Shown in pieces: positions 23,098 through 33,932 of a stretch of 62,372 bases of DNA (positions are counted from its first letter, which is position 1; each line of letters opens with the position of its first letter). This DNA is from Butyriboletus loyo (taxonomy: Eukaryota > Basidiomycota > Agaricomycetes > Boletales > Boletaceae): positions 1-62,372 of the forward strand of contig JBBPSI010000152.1 in assembly GCA_038093515.1 (NCBI GenBank). The letters run 5' to 3'. The translations under genes and the position numbers were made by a program. Below the pieces are notes generated by a model. That model saw only the letters and a program-made list of their open reading frames with translations, was not told the DNA's origin and did not search any database.

Positions 23098-26000
23098 TTA
23101 AACATGCACCCTGCAGACGAGTGCTTGTGTTGTTCTGTCAAGTGCGGCCACGCCAACCAAGAACTCTTGGTCGAGCAGTGGCGGATCCATGGGTGGACGA
23201 GACAGATATCCTTCATCCCAGCCGTGAACAGCTATCTTGATCTCCATGTCCCCAAACGTGGACGTCATGGCACGATATACATGGAAGTTCGTCACAGGAT
23301 CCGGACCCGAGATGTGGTCAAATTTGATAAGGCGAATGACAATGTCAGGAAGTCGAAGTCGACTGGCAGTAAGAGAAGGCGAGTGGAGTCCATGGAGGTG
23401 GTTATGAAGCATCACAGCTAGGGAGAGGTCGGGCAAGGATGAGCGCAGGACAGTGGCTGTGTTGTCCATCTCGATGGGCATTGGGTTGAGGGATGTGTGG
23501 CGGCACGAGTTGGTTGTAGACCCTCAGGTCGATCGGTAGGCAGTTATTGTGGGTACCCGCGCGCTTAGTCCAAGCCAGGATGAAGTATAGCCATCTCCTG
23601 TACAGGAACTCCTGTGGCTTGTTGCATCTCCAAAATGATGGCAGGCGACTCTTTGTGGTTGAACAAGTCAAGCCAAGGTATGGCTTCCAGTCATCGGTGT
23701 AGAACTGGACAGTCTCGGCAGCAACATATTATTCTTGGTATGTCCATGCTCGAGTGTTCCAAATGATCCGGCGGAGACCACCGGGGAGCTGAGAGTCCGA
23801 CGAGACACCACCCGAAATGCCCCTGACCCTCTGAAGCAGAAGTTCATCGTACTTTCACCTGTGTGAGAGCATCACATATCGATAGAACCCTTTTACCAGT
23901 CTGAAAATACGCCCATAGTCTAGCTCCGTCGTCATCGACGACAGCTCGTTATAGATCGGAAGTGCTTCGAATGCTGTCGCTTGCTATGTCTTGTCGTACA
24001 GACCACCGGTGGCGGTGTCGATGAGTATGCGCGGCATGTAGCAAATGGTCTGCTCGACGATGCGCCGAATCGTAAGTGTGGCATCGATATACCGGCAAAT
24101 AATTGACGTCCATCAATAAATGGTGATCTGACTGATATTGAGGAGGTGACTCACCGCGAGTACATTCACCGGGAGACTCGGGGTTCACCAATGCTCGTAC
24201 CTTGCTCCACTTAACGTGGATCTTCGTGCGATCCACTGGGTCGAGTGACAGAAGTGTTGGACAGCTACATTGTAGTCACGAAAGTCTATTGCGACGTCGC
24301 CGAGTCTCTCCAGCCTCTCTGTACATCGCCGTCGAAAGCCTGTATGGAACGATCAAACGAGCCTTGGCGGTATTGCGGACGCAACCACTCACCGAATTCC
24401 CACTGCGCTCGCTCATCGTAGTTGATCCCGTCCTCTCCCAGCTCGCTTTGCATCTGTCAGAAACACTCAATTGCCTCCGACATGCGACCATCCTTTTCGG
24501 GAATATCAACATCACAGATCACCCGGTATATGACGAAGTTGAACTGATCCGAAGAGACTGTCTCAACGTCCAGCTTCAGACGATCACGTAGAGCCTACCT
24601 TGGCAGCGGCACTCAATGCTTCGTTGACCGAACTACGAGTCGACACTGTTCGCCCACTCGATGAATAAGGTGTTTAGGGTCGAAGGAGTGAGTAACAACG
24701 CTGTAGAGTAGGCCGCAGCGCCTTCATCCTGTTTCTCGGCGGCAGTCTTGTGTCCCATTATTTCCAGCGTCGAAATACACTGGTCCTCGAACTCTGATGG
24801 TAAAAGTTGAATACATTATTATCCTGATGCACGACGCCAAGACTCACTAGCCAGTCAACCCATGATCTGCCTATTGGCTCTGACCTCCTCGCTTGAGGTG
24901 TTGGTGATATCGAGAAGAGAAAGCGCAGCGTCGACTCTGAAACCCTCGGCATACAGGGCTGCGCAATGATCTTTCTGCTCATGTGCACGAATGATCTGGA
25001 CGAGGCTATCCACTCTGTGCTGTGAATCGGAATGCTGGGTGCGGAATTGTTGGGCGGTTTTTTCGGGGTGGGCAATTTTGGTGTCTAATCGACAGGAATG
25101 TCAATGCAGGGCGCTTCGGGTTGGCATGGATGCTTTCATGAGGCTATCCGCTCTGTGTTGGGAATCGGAGAGCTGGTTGTGGGACTGCTGAACGGTTAGT
25201 CTCACGGAACGAATATTGATGAAAGTGAACTTACATCATCAGAGTTGGGTGAGGTAAGGATGCCAGAGACCGTGAAGAGTGATTGTAGGCTGGCCTCCGC
25301 CCATCGCAAGGTTGTAGCTGGATGAGATCGCGATGGACACGACGCGAACTATATGCTTGATGATAGACCCGATTTGTTTGTGTCGTGGTGTCCTAGAACG
25401 AGACTGATGATTTTGCGGAAGCTTCGATGAATGTACTGTTGCTTGCTAGCGCGATACACGTCGAGACAATTGATCTGGCCATCGCAAGATAACGCAAAGA
25501 ACTGCTTTCTATCGCTTGTCCAAGCAAGGGATTGGTTGTGGGACAAGGGGACTTTGATTGGGACGTCCCATAGTCCTGACTGTCATAGATCTGAATGGAC
25601 TGGGGCCACCACATGGCAGTGGCGATGAGGCGTCCATCGGGTGTACACTCGCTGCAGAGTGGCACTCATCAGTCCGGCAACTTCGATTCCAAGAGAGAGA
25701 ACGCCTTTCGTGTGACGTAGATGAATCCGATTCCAAAGGAGAAAAAAAATACGAGACGCACTGATAGAGGGCATTGTCAATAAGACATGTAGAATGGGAA
25801 ATAACAAAGAGAGTGCTAGCAGCTACTACTAGCATTCTCTTCTTTATTTCCCTTTCTATCTTATTGGCAACGTGGTCGCCCCAAGCTGATAGTCGTTTGT
25901 TGGCGGGGTAGTTGGCAGCGCGCGAGTTGACCAAATCCGACGGTACACTTCCCACTCACGACCCATCTTGTGACACTGCGATGTTCATCGCCCCGGATAC

Positions 26001-26295
26001 CTACCTCTAACGTGGGATCTTCACCTCGCCACTGCTGCCCATCAACGAGGAAGACAACTGAGAAGATGATCCCTCGACCATCGATTTCGATCGGCTTTAC
26101 TTGCTGTCGGTGAACGGTGCTGAAGGACGAACTATTTTCACTCGACGCTTGGGTCCCCATCAGTATCGCACTCTCAAACGTTTCGCCCAAGTGCTCACCA
26201 TTCCTCGACCACCAACCTATCTCCGAAAACATACTTGACCAGGTATCAGGGTGATGGAAAACAGGACGTCCGTTCGTCCGTTTACGGTACGCCAT
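23098..26295 (-). pseudogene. decayed WD40-TPR-HET-like gene
   Basis: Read on the minus strand, segments follow a known order: WD40 pieces (IEIDGRGIIFSVVF near 26090, SPDGRLIATA-like near 25640, SLAWTSDRKQFFALSCDGQ near 25530, CIALASNSTFI near 25430), then a TPR-like start (STLEIMGHKTAAEKQ, near 24760), then a HET-like C-terminal region (RRIVEQTICYMPRILID near 24040, ALPIYNELSSMTTELD near 23950, RYVMLSHR near 23880, IPQPNAHRD and SSLPDLSLAVMLHNHLH near 23470). In-frame stops interrupt it (for example after GGLYDKT and after VMLSHR) and frames switch between segments. Comparable proteins in Boletales combine WD40, TPR and a HET-related domain and are often linked to self/non-self recognition; that role is an inference. 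Not functional as read. Confidence 0.65.
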
Positions 26296-26559
26296 TGTCG
26301 CATGGCATGCACGTGCCTCCTTATCGATATCTTAACCTATAACCATCTTTGGCGCCTGTTCTCACCCCGATGCACACTCCACCCATATCATCGTCCTTGT
26401 AGTGCTTACCTGAGAGTTGTCGAAGGGGAAAATCACGCTCGAAGTGTCGGAAATAGCTAAACGAGCACTCGAGTGAGTCGTACTACCACTCGAGGATGGC
26501 GAGCAGGGTTCTGTTGTCGCTTCCTACTTCATTCGTTTTTTCGGTCATGAAATGCGGAA

Positions 26560-28005
26560 TAAAACCCTTTCACTCCTGTTTTACCAAGGTTTGCTTCACC
26601 CCCATGAACGGATTTCATTCACGACTAGTGCACATCCGGCACATGCATATTGCGGTCTGACTGTTGGCGATGGTTACTTCCGAGAAATCCAATTTTGGAA
26701 GAGCTTTTCGCCAGTCGTAAACACATCACTGTGCCACAGGATCCTGCACATGCGAGGTCGATGCGTGTGGTATTCAGTGTGGAGAAAAAGGGACGTCCGT
26801 CAAGCCTTCCAACCGCCAACGAGACGAACAACCCGAGTTCGTTCTGTACTCTCAAGGTACAGCACAATCCATAGTTTGGCTCTGTCTCTTGGCTTCCTAG
26901 GGAAGAGGCAACAAATGTGGTGTAGTCACCGAATTCACGCTCAAAGCTCATGACCAAGGGGAATATCACCTCCCATTCACCTCTCCATTTTCTTCTCTTA
27001 CTGTATTATTTTAATCAGGATCTTATGCACACTTACAGAGACTACTTTACTCAAGTCAGAGCAGCCATAATCGAGATCGACGAGAAACAAGGTCATAACA
27101 CAGATATCGATGCTTCGTTAAGGGATGATAGTAAATCCGGCACCGCCGATCCTGAGGTCTGTCTGCCCCGGCCCCCCTTCAAGGGTAAAAGTTGGTGATG
27201 TTCTGTTTTCTGATGCTACATCCTACAGGTAACGCCGATAGTCCATTGCGCGTATGAGGCACCTATCCCGGTGAAGATCCTTTCGCAGAACTGAATAAGC
27301 TCTACCAAAGCAGTAATGGTACGCGTAGTGCCTCTTTATCTCGAGGAGAATGATAGCTTTTCGCCAATAGAATCTATCGCCTCCTCAAGGGCTGCTCCTT
27401 CCTGTTGACCGACTTACGCCACTCGTATCATAATGGGACATACGACATTCCGAGTGAGCTTCAAGACGATTCAAGGACGCGAGTGGGAATTCGCTTTCAT
27501 GATTGTATCGGCATTTGCATGTTTACCTCTGGACCGTCCCAAGCCACCTAAGGCTGGCACAAGTCAGATTTCACGGCAAGTTCCATCTAGGGTAGCTTTG
27601 TTTTCATGAACGTGCCCCTGGCCGGTGGGTAACGTTGTGGTCGATGATTTTACCCCGACGTATTATCGATGAAAATCGAAAAAAAATCTATCGTATTCCG
27701 CAACCGCACCCGCATTCCCGAACGGTACTGACCATGTGTCCCAAATGTTCCAGGATTATACTACACGAGAGGGCAAGAAAAATGATACGATGATTACTGG
27801 ATCGGTACCTTTGAGAAGACCCTGGAGGAACAGATTCTTGAGGAAGTTGTCATCTAAAGGTCTGCCGTATGTCATCGACACGGCGCCCGAGGAAGCGACG
27901 ACCGCCGAGGATCTATACCGCGATAATTTCGATACCTTGAAACAACCGAGAACGAAATACAATCAGAATGGTGTCATAGACATTTTAGGTTTCCTCGTGC
28001 GTTGA
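26560..28005 (+). pseudogene. decayed FAD-linked oxidase gene
   Basis: Fragments match the FAD oxidase at 31018-33281. Around 26900-26970 the frame gives CGVVTEFTLKAHDQGEYH, equivalent to the conserved G-NNFGI-TEFTLKAHDQGKY segment, and 27736-28005 gives the C-terminal block from DYTTREGKKND through APEEATTAEDLYRDNF to DILGF. Between them, short matching stretches appear in changing frames with no complete FAD-binding half. It lies in the same orientation as the better preserved copy, about 4.5 kb upstream of it, with the dephospho-CoA kinase gene between. Confidence 0.6.
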
Positions 28006-28282
28006 GTGGGGTAGCCAATGAGGCCTGAGGAGCGAGCGAATGCGATGAACGAACAAGACAAGCAGGCGTACAAGTTACTATGTAGTAGTTGTACAATTAC
28101 GCATATGATGTATGTTGATTTCGTGCCACGAAGTCCATGGTGAGTTACTGTTAGTGGCGACCTGTGTTTTTCAAACAGACCTGTTCAACCACGTATGTTC
28201 TCACATGATTCGGAGGTTCAAGCTTGCAGAAAAAATTAGCTGGTAACATATCGTACAAAATGTGTCCTTGTCCGTGCAATGT

Positions 28283-29167
28283 TTATCCCCTCCTTCTCCT
28301 CCTCCCCCTCTTAAAAACCCTCCATGAAAGGCACCAGACTGCGCTCAGCAAACCCACTGGCGGGAGTAGCCAGCTCACCATCCACCCCCACCCCACCGCC
28401 CTCTCTAGCTTTCCGAGGCATGACATCACCTCTCCATCGAGATCCGTGAGCGAGCCTGAATTGTCGACGACCAGGTCGGCGTATGCGACCTTGGAAGTGA
28501 TTGAAAACTGTGAGTCGAGTCGAGAAGACGCATCAGCGCGAGTAGATTTGTCCCGGGCCATGAGACGTCGAAGTTGGAGTTCCGGGGAGCTAGCGAGCAA
28601 CAGAGATGGTGAAACAGCATACGAGACAAGAGAGTGACAGCGCTGACGTACCAGTACACCACAACGACCTTGCCCATCCACTTCCACAGGCCTCCTTCGA
28701 TCAACAGCGGAACGTCCACGACCACGATTTTTTCGCCTCTCAGCCAAGCCTTGAGAACGCCCCAAAGGATCGCTCGTGTGACGGCGGGGTGTACGATTCC
28801 GTTCAGAATTTTCCGCTGCTTCTCGTCGTTGAAGATGATGCTGCCGAGCTTCTTGCGGTCGATGGGGCGGGTATACCAGTCTCGGTCGTCTGAATCCGAA
28901 CCTGAACCTGAGCGTGTCGGCTTCATAGACGAGGGCAAGAGGACACCCTTCCCGAACGCCTTGACGATGTGTTTGTGCCCGCGAGTGCCGGGCTCGACGA
29001 CATGTCTCGCAATTAGGTCCGCATCGACGATTGGGACGCCATGAGAAGCAAGAAGTACGGAGACGGTTGATTTTCCGGTTGCTATACCGCCTGTGAGACC
29101 GACGACTTCGGGTTGGAAGAATAAGAAAATGCCAGGTTGTAACAGAGGAAAAGCAAATACCGAGCAT
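28283..29167 (-). CDS. CAB5: dephospho-CoA kinase
   Basis: Catalyses the last step of coenzyme A synthesis, ATP-dependent phosphorylation of the ribose 3'-OH of dephospho-CoA. Exon 1 is only 7 nt (ATG CTC G, 29167-29161); joining it to the next exon gives MLVVGLTGGIATGKST, which contains the P-loop. Then ADLIARHVVEPGT, RKKLGSIIFNDEKQR, ILNGIVHPAV and VVVDVPLLIEGG, all family blocks. A second intron near 28630-28565 joins VVVVYC to SPELQLRRLMARDKST. The C-terminus (GWMVSWLLPPVGLLSAVW then a run of basic residues, stop at 28285-28283) looks like a membrane anchor; the yeast orthologue is reported at mitochondria/ER-type membranes. A frame open across most of the gene in another phase is a shadow. 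Confidence 0.88.
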   Translation of the reverse strand: MLGICFSSVTTWHFLILPTRSRRSHRRYSNRKINRLRTSCFSWRPNRRCGPNCETCRRARHSRAQTHRQGVREGCPLALVYEADTLRFRFGFRRPRLVYPPHRPQEARQHHLQRREAAENSERNRTPRRHTSDPLGRSQGLAERRKNRGRGRSAVDRRRPVEVDGQGRCGVLVRQRCHSLVSYAVSPSLLLASSPELQLRRLMARDKSTRADASSRLDSQFSITSKVAYADLVVDNSGSLTDLDGEVMSCLGKLERAVGWGWMVSWLLPPVGLLSAVWCLSWRVFKRGRRRRRG

Positions 29168-31017
29168 CCAGGTACGTTGTCGGTTAACCGATGAACGTTC
29201 GGACTATCTACTGCGGAATTTGGTCCCTCTTCAAGTGAGTTCCACTAGTTCGGAAGCCGACCGGGCTCTTATTCTTGTGCTTGGATTCCTAACACTTGTC
29301 TGGATTTCTACAGTCGTACATCAGTATGAAGCCTGGTATCGATCATGTCTATTGCTAGTCTACTACTCAGCCAGCGAAATAGAAATTGGATTGAACGACT
29401 CGTAATGATAGTGTTACATGTTCAAGATCGGTCACCCGGATACAACGTCCACAAGACGACCGACAACTATTCAGCCAGAGAATGCGAAACTAAATTTGAA
29501 TGGCTCAAGCCCATCATTTCCAAGGGGCAGGGGAGCAAGCTCAATCTATATGACGATGATTTAGCATCAGCAAACAAGTGCCTTCGGATCGGTACAACGA
29601 CTTAACGGCTGTTCCATTCAATTTCCATGCCCTACGAGTGGGTATATCTTGGATACTGTGGACCAAGTACGAGCATGCGCTGTAGTTACAAGTTCTGGTA
29701 CTCACTAGTAATACCCGTCCGGAAAGCGCAAAATGTGCCACACGTGAGAGTCCGAGGAGGCAGGGCTACCCTCAGAGGCAAAAATGCCAGTCTTACTCTC
29801 TGGGGCATTCAGACTGTAATCGTTCTTGCCGTCGTTCACGAACAATCGGTAGCAATCTGGGGCATTATCGAAGTTTTGTACAGTCCACTGGAATACGCGC
29901 GATGACACGCCAACTACTTGGACGATCAGGACTACCATACCTTTGCAACCGCACTTTTCGGGACAGCTTTGACAGTAGGTGGGCTGGAATCATCTAAACC
30001 GATTTTGTATGAACCAGTAAACGGCGTGATTGTACCAAAAGCCTCAGTAGTGAGCGACATGGTCATGAAAGCGGAACGAGCCCATTGCCAGCGCGTCCAT
30101 TCCGAGTTTATGATAATACTAACATGTACCATCAAGGCACAGCAAGGATCAATATTTCATCAAGGTCAGCCAGTGTGGGATCAACTGATGGAGTTCATGC
30201 GGACATAAGAGGGACACAACCTTGTTAAAAGCCACTTCCTAGTCTTGGGCGCACACTATCTCCAAAACTGAGGTACGTGCGGCGAACAACGTCAGATCTA
30301 TATCTAGCTCTTCGGTTCGCCCGGGGGGCATTCGCACAATGCCCGCTGATTAGATAGCTCAGCACGGCGGCGACCCTGAAATTAGCTAGGTTTGGGGCTG
30401 CGATTCAAGCGTGTCACTATTGAAATGAAACCCAGTGAATCTGGAGTCGGTACCGCTTCCTCTGACCAGAATTTTCAGAAAAATCGGTGCCGCTGTTCTT
30501 TAGCGCCAGTTCCGAGATTCGGTAGGGTCCAGGCTCAAGTTGGGTCCGCGTGCCAAGAAGACTTTTATCAGTCAACTTGCCGCCATCATAAAGTCGACCT
30601 TTCTCCGCTCGCAATGTGACCCCACCTCATAGATGACATGCACCGAAAGATCGAGTAAAGATTCGGAGCATAAGCCTACCAACGTGGAGAAAGGTCAGAG
30701 CTCTCGTTATTTACGAAACCAGCCTTTTCATCCCAGTTGTCGGATTGGATAGGAGCGAAGTTCTAGAACCACCCCTGGATCACAATGAGGTTCTCTTATC
30801 GATCCGAACAATCGCTTCTGTGGAATGTTCATCGTGGATATAAATGATCCAGCCTTCGCTGGGACGATCAGTGAGCGTCTCCCACCTTCCGTCGCCGATC
30901 TTGCTCGAATCCAACCTACCAAAATGCCAGTAAGCATCGTTACCCTTGCGACTTCTGATTCAGCTGCCACGATATTTCTCACTTTCTTGCCCTTCATAGC
31001 TATCTGGTAACCTTGCA
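29168..31017. other. unassigned stretch; possible small minus-strand gene 29705-30614
   Basis: Three minus-strand frames read like ordinary protein: 30614-30417 (RTQLEPGPYRISELALKN), 30135-29932 (TPFTGSYKIGLDD) and 29938-29705 (NFDNAPDCYRLFVNDGKNDY, DSHVWHI). They might be exons of one small protein, with beta-strand-rich sequence faintly like basidiomycete beta-trefoil protease inhibitors. No splice chain could be confirmed and the likeness is weak. On the plus strand, 30924-31007 encodes a signal-peptide-like frame (SIVTLATSDSAATIFLTFLPF) discussed with the FAD oxidase. Confidence 0.3.
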
Positions 31018-33281
31018 ATGCAAAACGCCATCGCAAAGATCAAAGTCATTTGTGATGCGAGCGAAGGCAGATCTCAGTTCTTTCCTTTCGGTACGGAAGG
31101 CTACATACATGTTGAACTTCTGATTTACTCTCAACCTACTATGTATTTTACTCCGCAGGTGGAAGTGGCTACAAAGCCAGCGTTGCTCACTACTTCAATA
31201 GCAGCACGGAGATATCAACTTGCGCTGTCCAGCCTGGATCAACCAAGGATCTGCAGTCGATTGTAAGTCCCCCCAGATAAAGTCTCCGGGAGCGATCTGG
31301 CAGCAAAATGAACATGCAGTATGCCAGGTCAAAGTCATTGCAGATACCCGTGTTCCCTTCGCGGTAAGTTCTCTTTTGCTTGTCACCTTCAGAACTTCAA
31401 TAACATGCTCCTTTCTCGTCTCTAGATCAAATGCGGTGGACACTCCACTAATCCTGGGTTTAGCTCCACTGAGGGTATCCAAATCTACCTGGCTCGCTTC
31501 AACAAGATCACTGTTCATAAGGAGAAAAGGCTCGTAGACGTCGGGGCTGGATGTCTCTTCGAAGAATTATATCGCGCACTGGCTCCTCACAACCTCAACA
31601 TCGTCGGTGGTTCAGGTCTCGCGGGGATCGGGGTAACAGGCTGGATGCTAGGCGGTGGGTACTCGACCAAGACGAGCCAATACGGGTTGGGAGTGGACAA
31701 CATTGAGGCTGCGAAACTCGTCCTTCCGAATGGAGAATTCAAAGAGGTAAGCGCGGTGGAAGATTCGGAGTTGTTTGAAGTAATCAAGGTAGAGCGCAAC
31801 AGTTCTTCTCGAATACGCTCTTGGCTGAGCTTGAAGTCTTGCACTCGTTAGGGAGGAGGCAACAACTTTGGCATAATCACCGAATTCACGCTCAAAGCTC
31901 ATGACCAAGGGAAATACTACGTACGTTTTTTTTCTGCCTCGCACACCCCGTTGATGTTCTCTCATATATTGTATATAGGATTTTCAGCTCACGTACAAAG
32001 GAAAAGACTACAAAGTCGTCAAAGATGCCATCGCTAACTTCGTCAAGGAAACAAATAACCGAGCAAACATCGAGGCTACGTTCAGACACCACAATATTCC
32101 CGGCGGTATCGAGGTCCGTTCTGGCATCATCTCAAATTTTGTTGACAGTTACACTGTTTGTCTTGTGTCTTGCAGAGACTTTTGACAGTCCATTGTGTAT
32201 ACGATGGCACCCTGCCTGCCGAAGACCCTTTCAAAGAATTGAGGGCGATCGAACACACCTTTGAAAACTACGGCGACCCATTACCCAAACCGAAAACGTC
32301 TCCGTTTCCCTACTACGAGGGATCTGAGTCCTCCACTGAGACTAGTTCCTTCTACGTGGCCGATACGCTCCGCTCGTTAGAAAATGAGACATATGGTCTG
32401 GGTGAGCTTCCGCAGGAACTGGAACAGCACAAGACCAAGACCGAAGAACCCAAGTACAACGTTCTCATGGGGTGCGTTTCTTCGCATATGTGATGATATT
32501 CTCGTCACGAAACGTCGTCCACATGAATGACGTCAAACAGCGGGCAGCTTCTCGCGATAACCCAATTCGTAGGCGATGGCTCAGGGTTTCAGGAATCAGC
32601 CAGGCCTAAGCGGCCCATGGTTGGTATTAGCCAGTTTCCGCGGTATTTACTTGAAAATTCCGTTCAGCGTGCGCGCGTTCACGAACGTCATTCTCGTTCA
32701 GCGGTCGCTGGGGTAACGTGATGGTCGACGAATTCACGCCAGGTATCATCGACGAAATCGAAAAACAATCGATCGTAAGCATATTACCGCATGTGCATGC
32801 ACCCATTGGTTACTGACCCGCGCTCCCCCTCCCCCCCCTCCCCCCTCTCCCTAAAACTTTGCAGGAAGCGTCCAAAGACATCGCGAAATATAAGGGCACG
32901 CGTGTCGGCATTGGCTTATGGCCGTTCACCAAGGACATGTTCAACAAAGCCACCCCCTCTGCCTGGCCCCACGAAAGCACCAAACCCAACTGCCCGATCA
33001 TCGTCTACTTTACGTGGGAGGGCAAGGAAAACGACGGGTATTGGATCGAGACCATGAAGTCGACGCTTAAAGCACTGAGAGAGAAGGTGCATGCGGAGCG
33101 TCCTGCCTCGAGAGGTCTTCCGTGCTTTATCAGTACGGCGCTCGCGGAGGCGACGAGCGTGGAGGATGTTTATCGTGGGAATCTGGAGGGGCTGAGACGG
33201 TCGAGAGAGAAGTACGATCTGAAGGGGGTGATGGATTTGACTGGTGGGTTTAGAATCCCTCTCCCTGTGTCGGGTCAGTGA
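31018..33281 (+). CDS. FAD-linked oxidoreductase (berberine-bridge/PCMH-type), possibly frameshifted
   Basis: Exons 31018-31090, 31159-31262, 31328-31363, 31426-31788, 31852-31920, 31979-32113, 32176-32471 and further 3' exons. They join to FFPFGGSGYKASVAHYF, VPFAIKCGGHSTNPGFS (FAD-binding motif with the GGHS histidine), GSGLAGIGVTGWMLGGGYS, GGGNNFGIITEFTLKAHD and, at the end, TWEGKENDGYW, DVYRGNLEGLRRS. This is the FAD-binding type-4 plus BBE-like layout of secreted fungal oligosaccharide/alcohol oxidases; substrate unknown. Two oddities: the upstream signal-peptide-like frame (30924-31007) is out of frame with exon 1, and near 32690-32710 the frame ending RHSRSAVAG stops, whereas the next frame continues FSGRWGNVMVDEFTPG with no usable intron. 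Either sequence error or an early pseudogene. Confidence 0.72.
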
Positions 33282-33932
33282 GGGTGAGGGAAGGAGAAGG
33301 AGAAGGAGGAGGGTAGGCATATCATATATATAGTGGTGGTGGTTAGCCAGGACATTCGATCGTACGTGTGTGTAGGATAACGATGTCGGCGTCGTATACC
33401 ATCAGCCCCAGAGTCCGGACGTGATGTATTACTTATAATTCCCGACAAACAACGGGAAGATTCACGATCCTTGTAGCTCTGGACGATCAGATTCACATTG
33501 CAGAAACTTGGAAAGCATGCACGCACACAACCCGGTCATCCAGCATCCCGAGCGAAGCTTCGTCCGACATTACAACACAGCGTAGGGAGATATATATATA
33601 TAGTAGCGACCCACATATAACAGTAATGTAACACATATCGGAATGACAAATGATGAACAGATGGCGGGTAGACGGGAATGATCATATCGTGGGCAAGCAC
33701 ATCAGTGAAAGAGAGAGCAAGTCACATAAAGAATATCGAAAAGGTGGCTTCGATGGAAGAAACGATCAGGGATTGGTGGGAGAGTGAATATATATATGCA
33801 GAAAAGCGAACGAGCGTGACTAGCGTACCGACGGCGGGCAAAGGGGATATCAACGAAGAACAGAAGAGCAAGGGAGAAAAAAGCATAATATGTTATCAAA
33901 TATCAGAGAAATAGATGACACATGGAGAGATG
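33282..33932. other. intergenic between convergent FAD oxidase and arrestin genes
   Basis: About 650 bp containing short AT and GA-rich microsatellite-like tracts (TATATA near 33590 and 33790; GGAGAAGGAGAAGGA near 33295). No supported gene. Confidence 0.5.

Noticed and set aside
28606..29044. Plus-strand frames of 95 and 136 codons over the dephospho-CoA kinase
   Set aside because: They are antisense to the conserved kinase exons and contain no motif.
29705..30614. Firm assignment of a beta-trefoil protease inhibitor
   Set aside because: The likeness is faint and no consistent splice chain could be built from the three frames.
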